Source: Dillenia suffruticosa
Lineage: Eukaryota; Streptophyta; Magnoliopsida; Dilleniales; Dilleniaceae
Assembly (NCBI GenBank): GCA_033439265.1
Contig: JAVTVX010000012.1
Coordinates: 3,895,001-3,959,000 of the forward strand
Length of the DNA stretch: 64,000 nt
Reading direction: 5' to 3'
A program made the position numbers and the translations under genes. Below the pieces are notes generated by a model that saw only the letters and a list, made by a program, of their open reading frames with translations, ran no database searches and was not told where the DNA came from. This document shows positions 13,001 to 25,333 of this stretch, in pieces; position 1 is the stretch's first letter, and each line of letters opens with the position of its first letter.

Positions 13001-13275
13001 ATATCTTGACATGGGAGGGTGCTTGAATTTGTTGGCTTACCAGAGTCAGTTATGGAATTAACAAAGAAGTTGTGACATGCACAGAAGAGGTAAAAGAGCT
13101 TTGGGAGTCCTACAAACTTCATCTTAGCACGCTCCATATAAAGGTTTCTAAGCAAAACTTCAATTTGCATGGAGTTACATGCCCCTGATTACTTTCAAGA
13201 GCTTAAGGACCGCAGTGGAAGAGTACAAGATCATGTCACCAATTTGAAGCAAAGGAAAGTGCACCAAGACCAGTA
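10088..13275 (+). pseudogene. NRG1-type helper NLR pseudogene, copy A (lacks RPW8 domain)
   Basis: Broken NB-ARC and LRR coding sequence in exon order. It opens with PPKFTVGVDKPLKELKQRLL (about 10107). A P-loop region at about 10170-10215 is damaged by a frameshift (VVSG..., then KTALMKMLCND in another frame), with a splice donor near 10249. Next come KTPNFKDIVQK and kin-2 ALVVLDDVCPAT (10786-11080), LNALDDDDASALLCHSAF, a degraded GLPLA region with LCGQSAEAWHKRAMKSSEGQ (about 11370-11480), HFVLQHELLRELAIYQS (about 12118-12170), and LRRs such as LPEKIDNLTKLRYLDMGGC to about 13270. Several stops and frame changes separate these blocks, for example after LKVLIVTWSLLLC near 12540. In the family this protein is a calcium-channel-forming helper for TIR-NLR immunity. 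No RPW8 domain is seen before it; the tRNA-Trp lies about 130 bp upstream. Confidence 0.85.
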
Positions 13276-13413
13276 ATGTAACATCTGATGGATTTCTTTT
13301 CTAAAGCTTGAGACATCCATGGCATGGTATTCATATTGATATTTTCCACCTTTATCTTCTCTCGTTGGTGGTCTAATATTTTGCATATCTGTTTACCATA
13401 TAAAATTTCCATT

Positions 13414-13644
13414 TATCATATAAATGTGGAACTTCACTATAGCTGGTCCCAAATCCAGATAAAGGAGGGTTGCATTAAATAGCCAGCCAACATTAAATTA
13501 AGGCATAAGTTTATGTACGGATCCTTTACAATATTGTGCTAATGCTAGGTTGTGTATGCGATATGAAATAGAAGATTCATATAGCCGACCCCAGTTAGTG
13601 GGTTAAAGGCTTGTTCGTTGTTGTTGTATCATATAAACGTGGAA
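13414..13644 (+). mobile_element. SINE with TTG-repeat tail and 18-bp target duplication
   Basis: The flanks are TATCATATAAATGTGGAA (13414-13431) and TATCATATAAACGTGGAA (13627-13644), one mismatch. The 195-bp body ends CATATAGCCGACCCCAGTTA...GGCTTG followed by TTG units, the kind of 3' end known from Au-type plant SINEs. It sits between the two NLR pseudogenes. Confidence 0.75.
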
Positions 13645-14353
13645 ACTGTACATGAAAATAAACAAATAAATAAGATTTTGACTAAATTATATCTGGGGTG
13701 TGGTCCTTGATAGTGATACCTAGTTGTTGTTTGAAATCTTTCATTGTCATTTCCTGCTCTCCCCATTACTTTCTCTTCTTATGTAGTTTTTTATTCCTAG
13801 GATGACTTCAGTTTAGTCTTGATACATTGTAAGAAAGGGGAGGAATGCAAGCTGTGAAACACACTCATGATGCAACTGCACAATCGTGACTGCAGCAATA
13901 TTTTCTGACTTGAAATTATACATCTCATATTTATGTCTTGAAAAGTAAAATTGCCTGATGAAGATGGAATAGCTCACTCCCCTGAGAGAACTGGAAACTA
14001 CTATCTGGGTCTTTAGCGGAAAACTAAGAAGTCAGGCTTTTCCGGTACTTTCGCGTAAAACTAAGAAAAGTTACTGGAAAGATCTAATTTCCCAAGTTAG
14101 AAATGTGAGGTAGCAGTTCTGTGACATTCTAGTTATGGCTGTCACCTTGGTAGACAAAAATGTACTAGAGAATATAGAAAAGAAACCGCGTATTATTCAT
14201 GTCATATTCCTGCAGCTACAACCTTGAAGTCAAATATAGGAAATTTCCCTTAATTTATTTTGTCTTAGCCATGGACAACTCCTCAAAAACCGATAGTGAG
14301 CTGAGCTTATGAACTGAGAAGCTCTCATCTTTTGTACAGGAGAATTCATAGGA
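13645..14353. other. spacer between the two NLR pseudogenes
   Basis: No open frame or recognisable domain. It presumably holds upstream sequence of copy B; no clear promoter element was found. Confidence 0.5.
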
Positions 14354-17300
14354 ATGGAACCTGTAATTGAGCATTTCTGGGAGAACTAGCAGGTGAGCTT
14401 CTAGGTACTCTCTCAGACATCAAGAACAAAGTGAGTAGTTTCAAGTCAGAGTTTGAGTGCCTTGAATCCACACTCCGGTTGATGATTCCAAAACTCAATG
14501 AGACCAAAAAACTGAGTAGAGAACTGGGGTGTCAACGATCGGCTATTGAAAAGCTAGATGAATCTCTGAAGGAAGGAAAGGAACTTGTGAAAAGGTGCTC
14601 AGAGGTGTACTGGTTGTGGAGCAAATTCCGGTGCTCAAAGATGATCCTCAAACTTGATGAGTCTCTATCAAGCTTCTTCCACAGAGATTTGCTGCTGGAG
14701 AATTCGATTGATAACAAAAAATTTTGGTAGAAATGAAGAGGTCATTCAAGAGACAAGACTCGAGTCATTCTGCCTTGAGTTGCGCTGTACCAGAGCTTCC
14801 AGCTCTTGTTGTTGGATTGGATAAGCCTTTGGTTGAACTGAAGAGGAAATTGCTTCAGGAAAATGTGTCTATATTAGTACTGTCAGGACCAGGAGGCTGT
14901 GGTAAGAAGACATTGGCTTCTTAATTTTGCTGAGATAAGCAAGTGAAAGGTACTAAATGCAAAAACCCTGAATTTCTTTTCCTCTTCCCTGGTCTTCTTC
15001 TGCTTGTGTAATTCAATTAAATTTAAGCCTGCAAAGGGTGTCCATATGGTACCCATTGCTTCCCCAAATTGAACAGTTGACTTAAGTCAAATGTTTTCAA
15101 TACTCCAAGCAATCTGGCATAATGCACAATCTCTGGACATTAGTACTCAATGCCTCGTTTTATCTTGAATTTATTTGATAGAGAAATATGGAGAGAGCAT
15201 CATCTTTGTGACTGCATCCAACTACCCCAATGTGAAGGTAATTGCACAAAGAGTATTTGAACAAATGGATAAACAATTGGCTGAGTTTCAAAATGATGAG
15301 GATGCCATTAATCAACTCAAGTGCCTTCTGAATCAGAAAGACCAAAGGTGCAGATTATTTGTGTTGGATGATGTTTGGCCAGGCTCAGAACATCTTCTGA
15401 ACCACCTGTTGTCGCCAGTGCCCAGATGCCAGGTTCTGGTCACATCAAGGTATAAGTTTCCAACATTTGGTTCAACATACAAATGGAAGTTCTTGAATGA
15501 TCAAGAAGCTGTGAAGCTCTTCTGTCACTCGGCATTTCCTCAAGATTGAAGCTAACTAGGCCTGACGAAGAACTCTTGAATAAGGTGCTGTCTTGTGCTT
15601 ACCATGAATTTTCTCCTCCTTTTGTTGTTTTTATTTCTCTTACATTATGTTAATTTCGACATTCCTATTCTCCTAGTACCTTCTATCTTTCTCGGAGAAA
15701 TATCTTCGTAACTCTAATTACCCTGCATATATGTGACATAACCTTGGCCCGCACTGTTCGAAGAGAAAGAAAATGGATGGCACTCAATTATGATCCACTA
15801 ACTGTGGACAGATGCATTTGATTTCAGATAGTAAGATGCTGTAAAGGACTCCCCCTTGCCATTGTAGTCATAGCTTATTCTCTTTGTCGTCAGCCTGAAG
15901 TGATGTGGTGACGTTTGGAAAAGAAATGTTCAGAAGGCCAATCTATTCTTGAGTATGGTTCTGAAGGTTATCTGCTTGATTGTCTTGCTCGCAGCATAGA
16001 GTTTTTGGATGATATTGTTAAAGACTGCTTTTTTGGACCTGGGATCATTCCCAGAAGGCCAACAGATCTCAGCCTCCACTCTGCTTGACATATGGGTTGA
16101 AGTCTATGGACTTGATGAACATGATGTATATGTCAACCTTCTTGAACTCTCCGCCAGAAATTTACTCAATCTCATCATGCACACTAGGTATGTCTATTGA
16201 GTTTGATTGGTTGCTTCTTTTTTTTTTTCAGACCACCATAGAATTTCATCAGTCATGCGTTACCTCTTTGGAGTGCAAGAAAGCCCAATTGAGAATATTT
16301 CAAAAACTAACAAGGGAATTTGTTGAAATTTTGCCCTAGTAACAGGAAAAATGTAACTGAAGTTGATGGCTGCTGCAATGAACTGTTTGTTGTGCAGCAC
16401 GACCTGCTCAGGGAGCTAGCCATCCATTATAGTAACCGGCACAACTTAAACCAGAGGGACAGAATTTTCATGAACGAGAAAGAAAACTATTTTGCTAAGA
16501 GGTTCATGGAACAAAATCCGGGGCCTCTTTTGCCCAACTTTTGTCTATCTCCACAGGTCTTGCTTATCTTCATTGTTTTCTTCTGCAATGATTAGTTTAA
16601 GTCAATCTAGCATTCATGATATTTTTCCTTTGTTCTTCGTACCTTTTCAGATGATGCATTTTCTTCATCCTGGTTGAACGTGCTAGTGCCAGAACTCGAG
16701 GTTCTCATTTTGAATCTCTCTGCAACAACAAACACGTTACCAAAGTTCATGAATGAAACGAACAATTTGATGGTTCTCATTGTAACGATCTACGGATTTT
16801 CCCACACTGAGATAAGTTATTTTTCTCAACTATGTTATCTCTCAAGCCTAAAGAGAATAAAACTAGAGAAGGTTTTTATACCTATCTTCAACAATGTCGA
16901 CATTCCAGTGTGGAACTTGTGCTTGTACAAACTGTCGATGCAGAATTGGTCAGGCTTTTAAAAACTGTACAGTACAGCTCTTTGGTATCTTCCCTAATAT
17001 GGTGGAAATCGAGTTTGATTACTTCTATGATCTAGTTGAACTTCCAGCTGGTCTCTGCGGTATTATTTCATTTTAGAAGCTCTGTATCACAAACTGCCAT
17101 AGACTTTCTAAACTGCCCAGAGAAAATGGGGAGCTGGAAAACTTGGTACAGTTGAGGCTCCATGCTTGCACAAAACTTGTAAGGTTGCCCAACACCATTG
17201 GACACCTTAGAAAGCTGAGCTTTATTGACATATCCAATTGCTTGAGCATGAAAAAGTTGCCTGAACAGGTTGGTCAGCTACGCAGTTTGACAAAGCTCGA

Positions 17301-17475
17301 TATGAGAAGGTGTTCACAAATGTCCTTCTTGCGAACTACAGTAGAGCACTTGGTGAATTTGGAAGAAGTGATTTGTGACGACGAAATAGCTTCAGTGTGG
17401 GAAGATTTCAGAGATTTTTTGCTGAAGTTGAAAATCACAAAGCCTGAAGAGCATATCAATCTAAATTGGCTTTGA
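14354..17475 (+). pseudogene. NRG1-type RPW8-NB-ARC-LRR helper NLR pseudogene, copy B
   Basis: Five exons can be followed: about 14354-14949, 15182-15584, 15828-16187, 16346-16556 and 16651-17475. RPW8-like helices begin MEPVIEHFWE. Then come GLDKPLVELKRKLL, P-loop GPGGCGKKTLAS (Lys where GKT has Thr), FVTASNYPNVKVIAQRVFEQ, kin-2 RLFVLDDVWPGS, VLVTSRYKFPTFGSTY, CKGLPLAIVV, FLDLGSFPEGQQ, VVQHDLLRELAIH, and LRRs to the family-type end KITKPEEHINLNWL and stop. Lesions seen: a 1-base loss near 14384, a frame change at the A-run near 14720, a stop right after TLAS (about 14922), a frame change near 15548, a stop in EVMW*RLEKK (about 15910), a frame change at the T-run near 16027, one near 16943, and a stop at about 17074. 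The pattern suggests a recently broken gene. Many sequencing errors are an alternative, but the in-frame stops make it less likely. Confidence 0.88.
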
Positions 17476-18515
17476 TGATAAGGACATTCTAAGAGATCAA
17501 ATAATATATACTTGATTTCATCGGCCTAAGTTTTTGAAGCAAGGTTTCTAAGCCAGAGGCCCCATCTAAGATTTGTTAGTCGCCTACTCCACGAGGCAGC
17601 TTTGAAGGGCAGATATTACTGATTTTAACTGAGAATACAAATATACTTCTGAAAACCCCTATCTTAATCATTACTAGTTGTAGTTTTATGATTTCCAGGT
17701 GCCTATGATTTTATACATGAAAATATGTTACTCCATGATTCACATCAGTCATCATGAAATGTGGATCCAAGAGATTCGCATTAGCTTTTACAAGTATTGA
17801 TGTACAATTCATGCAAGTTTAATGAAGTACATATGTTATCTGATCTTATGCAATGTAGTCTTCTTTCATTTTTCTCTTTCAAAGCAAATAGCCTACACGT
17901 GTTGGAGCTTAGCAGTAATGCATTAAACTTTATATTGATCAACAAGCAGAATCCATGATTGAAGTGTCAGAGACAAGGCGACTTATTCTTCATATAAATT
18001 GAGGAAAAGATACAGATTATAGGTTGGGAAATCTCTGAAGCGACTACAACATAAGATCAACCATGGTTCCATGCTTGCCATGTCCAACACAATGTCAGTC
18101 TTGGACATGCATTTTATATACATACATATGGACACGCAAACATATAAAACATATTGATTCAGTAATAACAACAAGAATAAGCTGAGGATGATAGAGAAAA
18201 AAAATACATGATATTACATAAAAAGAATACATTATTTGATATCAGAATTCCAAGGGGTTGGACATGGCCCCGAATTTTAATGGAATTTCAAATATCAGCA
18301 ACCCTGTTAACTGACAAAGCAGATTGCATTCTCTGATATCGGAGGTACATGGCAGCCTAGATGAACGTGATATTCTGACAAGGCAACTGAGGAACAAAGG
18401 TTAGCCATGATTATTCTCCCAGCTTAACCTTCGCATGTCAATCAGCCTGCACAGGTGCTCCTCGCAAGCATAAAAGACCCCAAACCAAAACCACCTTGTT
18501 TGAGCACAGGGATGA
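17476..18515. other. convergent spacer: NLR pseudogene B 3' side and SnRK2 3' UTR
   Basis: The pseudogene (plus) and the kinase gene (minus) converge here. The SnRK2 3' UTR probably occupies the right part, to about 18240. No other gene is seen. Confidence 0.6.
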
Positions 18516-21500
18516 TCACATTGCATAGATCATCTCTCCGCTGCTTTCTATATCCAGCTCAGAATCACTCAAGTCATCCATGTCGAAGTCCATCTCCAGG
18601 CTGTCAGTCATGTACCCATTTATTCCATGGGAAGAAACTGGTGGTATTGTGGCCTCGGTGATTATTTGCATGATTGCATCAACGCTCTGTACAGGTTGTT
18701 CATGTTCATCATACTGATCACTCATTGTATTTTCATCCATCAGATCTGAAGGCAAGTTCTTCAAAAACCACTTGTGACTCTTGATCTCACTCATGGTGAT
18801 CCTCTAAGACACATAAACAGCGATAAGTGAAAGTGTCAGATTAGCAATAACAAAAATTGGTCTTTTAGGGCAGTTTAAAGTAAAATGGTCCAGAAAGAGA
18901 AGTAATGCAATGAGCACCAATATTAACACTTTTCTTAGATGGGTCAAGATCCCAGGTTTGGCAACTTTTTTGCATCAGTCGCAGACCTCAAAGCATCATT
19001 AAATTTGTTAGTAATTGGCTAGGTTCTAGCATGATACAAACCACATTCCAAATTCCTTAACCCCTGTTAGCAAGACACAAGAAACTAGGGGAGTGGAGTT
19101 GTTTGACAGACATCTCTGGCAGCTATTGTTAGTCAAATGACAATACCGACTCTCTTCTTGTCAAATGCTAATGAAGTCAAGATTCCAACATAAATGTGCA
19201 GAGAAAGATAGAAAACTACTAACCGCTGTAGGATCAGCAACAAATACCCTTGAGATCAGGTCACGACATTCTTCGGATATGCTAACATTATCAGGAATGG
19301 AGTATTGCACGCTCATGATTCTCTGTGCACACAGGAAAACTTTTGAGCATAGAAACTACTGTAGAAAGACATGATTGCATGACAAAGAAAGATGAGATAC
19401 CTGAATTGTTTTTCGGAAGTCCTTTGGCTCATCAGGGTCCTCAAAAGGATATGCACCAACTATCATGACATATAAAGTGACACCACATGACCACACATCA
19501 GCAATCTGAATTGGCAAAACAAATCAGATCACAAGCTCATTAGTCTATTATTAACAATAATAACAATAGTTTGTATCGGAGAATGATGTGATATATGAAA
19601 AACTTGGAGAATGTAAGCCAATCAAGACTAGTAGATGAAAAAAGAAACTAATTCTTAGAATCCCTAATACCTCCAATAGCAGAAACTACAAAACACAAAA
19701 AAACAGAAAGGTCAAGAATCCAAAAATATATCAAGGAAGGATTCTAGAGTTGTGTCACGTCATTCAAGGTCTTTTTGGAAAGGAAAGAATCAAAATACAA
19801 CAAAGAACATCAAGTGGATGCACTCTTGCAGAAGCTCGGGTTATTTATCCCAAAATAACCTATTCACCTTGAGAACTATTGCACAGGTGAAGAGTGTGAA
19901 ATATTGTACTAAAAAGTCACCCCAAAGAAAATTCCAGGAAAGAGTGGTGGGGTCACAATGGTCCCAATTAAGTACCACTCTCCTTAGACAGAATACTACC
20001 AAGACAAGTAATTTGATAGCACAATAAATCATTACATGTATACCTGACAATAACTATTAAATAGACACATAAAGAACATCAGAATTTAATGAGATTCGAC
20101 CAAATATGCCTACATTCTGTGACACTATTAAAATAATATTTCACTAATTTCAATAAAATATTACAAGAGAGAGAAAAAAAAGACAAATTGCCTTAGAATG
20201 AGAGGAAACAATTTTGGGGTGATTTGAAACCAAAGGAGGAGAGTCCATTTTATAGCCTCGAGGACTCTCCTCTCCCACTTGAATTATTCAATGTGAGATT
20301 TTTGCCAAATCCCCAGCCAAAAGAAAAGACTACATGGATGAAAAATCTGCAAAACCAAGGACTGCAAAAACATCAAAAGAAGCATCAGGCAACTTCCAGT
20401 GTAAAAAGGGGAGGATGCCAAGAATTTAAAGAGAAATCTAAAGGTCTCGAATCTCTCCTCCCATCAAAAGTTCTTGGATTCATCTTCCACTAAACCATTG
20501 AAGAAACCATAAGAGCAAGTGTATGGCACTTAAAACACACAACACTATGAAAACAATTTAGACAAACAGATAAAGAGAGAAGCAAGATGAGGGGACATCA
20601 TTAATAAATAGGTAGGCAACTCCTCCTCCGTAACACTTCAATCAACAATAGAAGCCAGCCATGTCAGAATACACCATCACACCTGCTCAAATGTTCTAAA
20701 AACTTTCACGTGCTACTTAAGCAATGAAAATACATATCGAATTTTTCCAGAGAGTAGAAAAGGGCCATAAAATACAGAAAAGACTCAATGGGCATAAATG
20801 AGTGACAGCGATGAATTATGTAGTCTTACTACTAGGATGTCTAAGATTTACCTACTACAGATATTGATGATCATGCCTCTAAGAACTAACTCGTTAAAAC
20901 TGCCTGATTCACTTTGGAAATAATATCACCAGTTCAGCTCATCCCTGAGTACACCAAGATGTTTAGCATAATGGATCTTTATAGCATTTGATATTACAAT
21001 ACTGGAAAACAACATTCTTATATTAGAAATTTCCAAAAGCAATGTGCATCCATAGGCTTTAAACATGAAACTTCAATCATTGGCATAAATTAATTAGAAA
21101 GACTGGTCACCTTGCCATCATATTCTCGTTTTGTTAATACTTCAGGAGCAATGTAAGCAGGAGTCCCAACAGTTGATTTTGGTTGTGAATGTAGCACTGA
21201 AGACTGAAAGAAAACATCATAAGCAAAAAGCAGAAACAACAAGATTATAAGATGACCTTACAAACAAGACATATTCCATCTACAAAATATTGTAACATGA
21301 ATTGCCAAAAGGAATAAAGTGTGGAATCAGATACATCTTCTCCAATAGGTTTACAAAAAACTTTTAACCACAGCAATGGCGATCAGCTCCTGGGGGGAAT
21401 GACACCAAAAGGAGTATGAACTAAAATTTAAAAGTTACCTTGGAATATCCAAAATCACATATCTTTAATCGAGGAGCAGGACTTCCATCCAACAATGTAT

Positions 21501-23500
21501 TTTCCAATTTCAAGTCCCGGTGACATATTTGCTTTGGTTAGAAAACAAAAACAAAGAGAGAATATCAAATTACTATATTAGTTCATACTTCCAAGGATTA
21601 TAATTCAGAACAGATGATCATTTCAATACCATAGCATGGCAGTAGCTCACTCCAGAAATGAGTTGTTGAAAGAAGAAGCGAGCCTGCAGCAGAAACCAGA
21701 ATACAGAAACCACAAATTGTGTATACGGTACAGAAGGAAAAAGATTAATATAATAGATTGAGAACCTCGTCCTCGCTGAAGCGTCCTGCTTTGCAAATCC
21801 TCTCAAAAAGTTCCCCTCCAGATGCATACTCCATCACAATAGCAAGATGGGTTCGCGTTAATATGACCTAAAGTAAGATTTGAAAGCATCATAGATAGAC
21901 AAAAGGTAAAAGAAAGGAGTTATCATTCTTTTATCACTGAAAAGCAAGAAAGAGCCAACCTCTTTAAACTTGACAATGTTGGGGTGCCTCAAAGACCTAT
22001 GATTAATGATTTCCCTTTGAACATTTTCATCTATCTGCAACGCACATGGGCAAAAACAATTGAGCTAGAAATAAATTCTCACCCCTCAAACAAAATCAAT
22101 AACAATAAAAACGAAAGAACCAAAAAACAAAATTAACAAAGAAGAGAGAAGCATTATTCCCTCATCCTCAAAAATGATGATCAAAAAAGTTCTCTACCTA
22201 CTTGGTCAAGACACAAAATCAAATGTTACATTAAGTGCTCTAGTACCGAACCCAAATGTTACATTAAGTGCTCTAGTACCAAACTCCTTTGGGTTGAGTA
22301 GTCGGGCACTCTACCCCCTTAATCAAAGATCTCGAGTTCGAGTTCCGGAAATAACAAAAAAGGATTTAGGAGATCCAACCCCTAAACTGGGCCCCACAGT
22401 GCTCGAACCAGATTAGTCGGGTAAAACCCGGATACCGGTGGTAAAAACCAAAAAAAAAAATTAAGTGCTCTAGTGTACCAAATAGTCAGAGATAAGATAC
22501 AGTCCATAAAGCCACTTGACCGTGCTACACCTAATTTGGGCAGTAACCTCCACATCAGATGAATTCATATGACCACCATATTTCAGTAATTTCTCTGTTT
22601 TTACACATTCTATACCATCACTGGCAACTACTCAATTCAAGATCCTACCTAATTCATCCATCCATTTCCAATCATATACTCAATCCAAAAAGCAAAATAT
22701 CAATAGGCCCCAAATATCATTCGGCATTGCCCACTTTACTAGATGCCTAGTTTTACTAAAAATCATATGATTCAGATATAGCTACAGCTCATACCAATCA
22801 GGTTATACAATAATGCAAAATACCCTTTGTCGCTATTGAGGTTTAACATTTCTTCGCATTTTCAATTTGCTGCATAATCTTTCGCCAATTTCCTTTTTAG
22901 GATTTTCCAAGTTTCTTTCTATGCTATAAATAATGCTATTTGTCATTAGGGCTTCACTTCAACTTTCTTTCGCATTTACTACCCTACTATTTCTAAAAAA
23001 GAAAGTTTTCCTAAATTTCTTTCTCAACTGGCAAGCAGCAAAATTTTCACCTGAATCTAATTTGGAGCAAATAAATTCAAGCGACTCCTGATAAGAAATT
23101 TTCCAAAAATAAACCAACAAATGAGAACAAACACGAAATTCAACTTTTACAATATATAGCAAAGACAATAAAGCTGCCTGATTAAATTTAAAAAAAAAAA
23201 ACACTAAATTTGGCCAAAAAAAATCACCAAGCTTAGAAAAGAAAACAACGTCATCGTCATCATCATAAAAATCAAAAACCCTAAGTGTCGAATCAGTAAT
23301 TTTGCCACCGAAAAGCAGACCTTTTCGCCTCTCTCAATATACTTAACAGCAACAAGCTCTTTCGTCTGCTTATCTCTCATCAGCATGGCAACGCCAAAAT
23401 TCCCCGAACCGATGTCGCGAACAAAGTCATATCGATCGCTGTCGTGCATGATCGGCATGTCCATTCCTGGACCTATTGACAAAGCCACCCGAGGATCCAT
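18516..23500 (-). CDS. subclass III SnRK2 protein kinase (SnRK2.2/2.3/2.6 type), complete
   Basis: Nine exons on the minus strand: 23500-23321, 22034-21960, 21867-21766, 21683-21630, 21531-21439, 21203-21111, 19505-19401, 19322-19224 and 18803-18516. They sum to 1089 nt, or 362 residues, the same as OST1/SnRK2.6. Landmarks: glycine loop [10 protein letters not shown], catalytic Lys about 53 in [11 protein letters not shown] about 141-143, DFG about 163-165, activation loop S-T about 178-179 before [10 protein letters not shown], the SnRK2 box ([16 protein letters not shown]) and an acidic C-terminus ending SSGEMIYAM. That C-terminus is the ABA box that binds clade A PP2C phosphatases. Role: Ser/Thr kinase released by ABA receptors from PP2C inhibition; phosphorylates ABF/bZIP factors and ion channels. 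Start at MDPRV was chosen by family length; an in-frame ATG lies at 23539. Oddity: GVAMLMRD where relatives have GVARLMRD. Introns 1 and 6 are long (1.3 and 1.6 kb); intron 1 has a SINE. Confidence 0.97.
22264..22482 (+). mobile_element. tRNA-derived SINE with A/B boxes, poly-A tail and target duplication, in SnRK2 intron 1
   Basis: The left flank TTAAGTGCTCTAGTACCAAA (22264-22283) recurs after the tail as TTAAGTGCTCTAGT-gt-ACCAAA (22461-22482). The body at 22284-22460 has an A-box-like TGGGTTGAGTAGTCGG (22290-22305), a B box GAGTTCGAGTTCC (22334-22346) and an A11 tail. It is antisense to the kinase gene. Confidence 0.85.
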
Positions 23501-23950
23501 ATTTACTCTTTCTGTCTCCTCCTCGAAGCGCTTAATCATATCACAGAATAGAGAGAGAGAGAGAGATGGTCTGGTCTTTTTTCGGCTTTCTTTCCAAATT
23601 GGGGAGTCTTGAGAGTGAGTGCTCGGGAAGTGATTTTTTTTTTTTCTTTTTTTCTTTTTCAACTTGCCAGAGAGAGAGAGAGAGAGTGAAACATATTTAA
23701 TTTGATCGGAGGAGAGGAATAAAGAGAATCTGGGAGTAGTTACAAAACGACGAAGCAAATGATAGAACCGAGGAAGGTGGTGGTGTGTTGCTGTTACGAA
23801 ACGATGTCGTTTTTTTTAGGTGCTTCGGTTTTTGCACTCGTGTTATCGTTTTTGCTTGGCTCTGAATCAGAGGCATCCCTCCTCCCTCCTCCCTCCTCCC
23901 TCCTCCCTCCTCTTTGCGTTGTACTAAACTAACGCCCAAAAATCAAACGG
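23501..23950 (-). promoter_or_regulatory. SnRK2 5' UTR and proximal promoter with purine-rich repeats
   Basis: Contains GA/CT repeats at about 23552-23567 and 23670-23687, an A/T-rich tract, and a 7-bp tandem repeat (see next entry). No clear TATA box was identified; the transcription start is unknown. Confidence 0.45.
23877..23912 (-). repeat. (CCTCCCT)n tandem repeat, G-quadruplex-capable on the SnRK2 sense strand
   Basis: Five units of a 7-bp repeat. The minus strand reads GGGAGGAGGGAGGAGGG and onward: at least four GGG runs with 4-nt loops. Confidence 0.9.
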
Positions 23951-25333
23951 GGAAATGATGTATTAGGATACGATGCTAACGCTCTTAATTAATTTTTTTA
24001 ATTTAATTTATATAAAAAAATTATTTTTAGAGAATAATCTATTTAAATGGATCACTATAAATCATAAACCAAATTAATTATAATATAATTTCATATATCG
24101 ATTTGTATAATATAATTAAAAAAAAACCGACACCCAAAATTTTTTAATCAAACATCTCCTTTTTTTCTTCTTCATGACCAATCCAAAACAAACAATACTT
24201 TTTTCTTCTTATTTTCCTAATTTTCAACTATTTTGTTATCATAATTTAAATTACACAAAAACAAAAATAAAAATATAAAAACGAATTCAAAACAATACAA
24301 AAAATAATATTTTATAAGAATAAAAAAATATAAATAAATGTATAAATATAAAAATATAAAAATTTTTATATAAATATTAATTATTTCCGTTTTATACATT
24401 TATTTTCTTATAAAATAAGATAAAATCTCAATATTTAGGAGTATTTTGATCTGTGAACGTTGGTATGAGTGGGAACACTATAAGAGGATATTCCATTTAT
24501 CAATGATTAAATGTAGGCAATATTCTACATGCAACACATTGAAAAAAGGATGAAATTTATTTATAAAATAAAAAATAAAAAGTTGAATTTGAGAGAACAG
24601 ACTTATGGGTAGCTAATCAGAAATTATTAAATAATTTTAAATATATAATGCAAAATTTATCCTTCTTAATATTTTTTACAGAAAAAAAAAACGTAAACAC
24701 CAAATTTTAAAAAATAAAGTGATGAATTTTCTTAATCAACAATGGAAATATGAATATCTAAACCTTAACATAGGTTGGAGACACCATCAAGCTTACTCTT
24801 TAATAGGGTTTGGGCACTAATGTTAGTTGCCAAACCCGACTTTGGATCAATTTACCTGTCTAATATTAAATCTGATTTTAGAATCGTGGTTGATTTCAGT
24901 TATTTTATACTATATCAAGCTTCACATATCTTTTATCAAGTTTGGATCAACTCAGATCAAAACATTTGATATTACTCTCGTTCAAATATTTGATTAGTCT
25001 AACTCACGATTATATTTAATTATATATTTTTATTATAATTTTTTAATAAAAATTTTCTATTTCCATCCGACTTAAGGCAATTGCCTTACCGTCTCTTCAA
25101 TGTCTTATAGAGAAGCAAATCATTGCGTATACACTAAGATAAAACATGTTAAAATAGTATAAATAGATATAATTTAGCATTCAATGCATAGTTATTCAAG
25201 TTTACTTAATAATTATATTAAAAGGGTTTTATGTATAATATAACTTTAGAGCAGAATTTAATCTATCCTCAACAATTGTGGAGTTTGATTCAAATGAGCT
25301 AGTAACGCTACTCATATTGGGAGCTGAGCTAGC

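Noticed and set aside
19752..20493. Two plus-strand open frames in SnRK2 intron 6
   Set aside because: Low-complexity composition, no family resemblance, antisense within an intron.
23204..23758. 184-residue minus-strand frame as a longer SnRK2 N-terminus
   Set aside because: It runs through the exon 1 donor into intron and has no support upstream of the family start at 23500.
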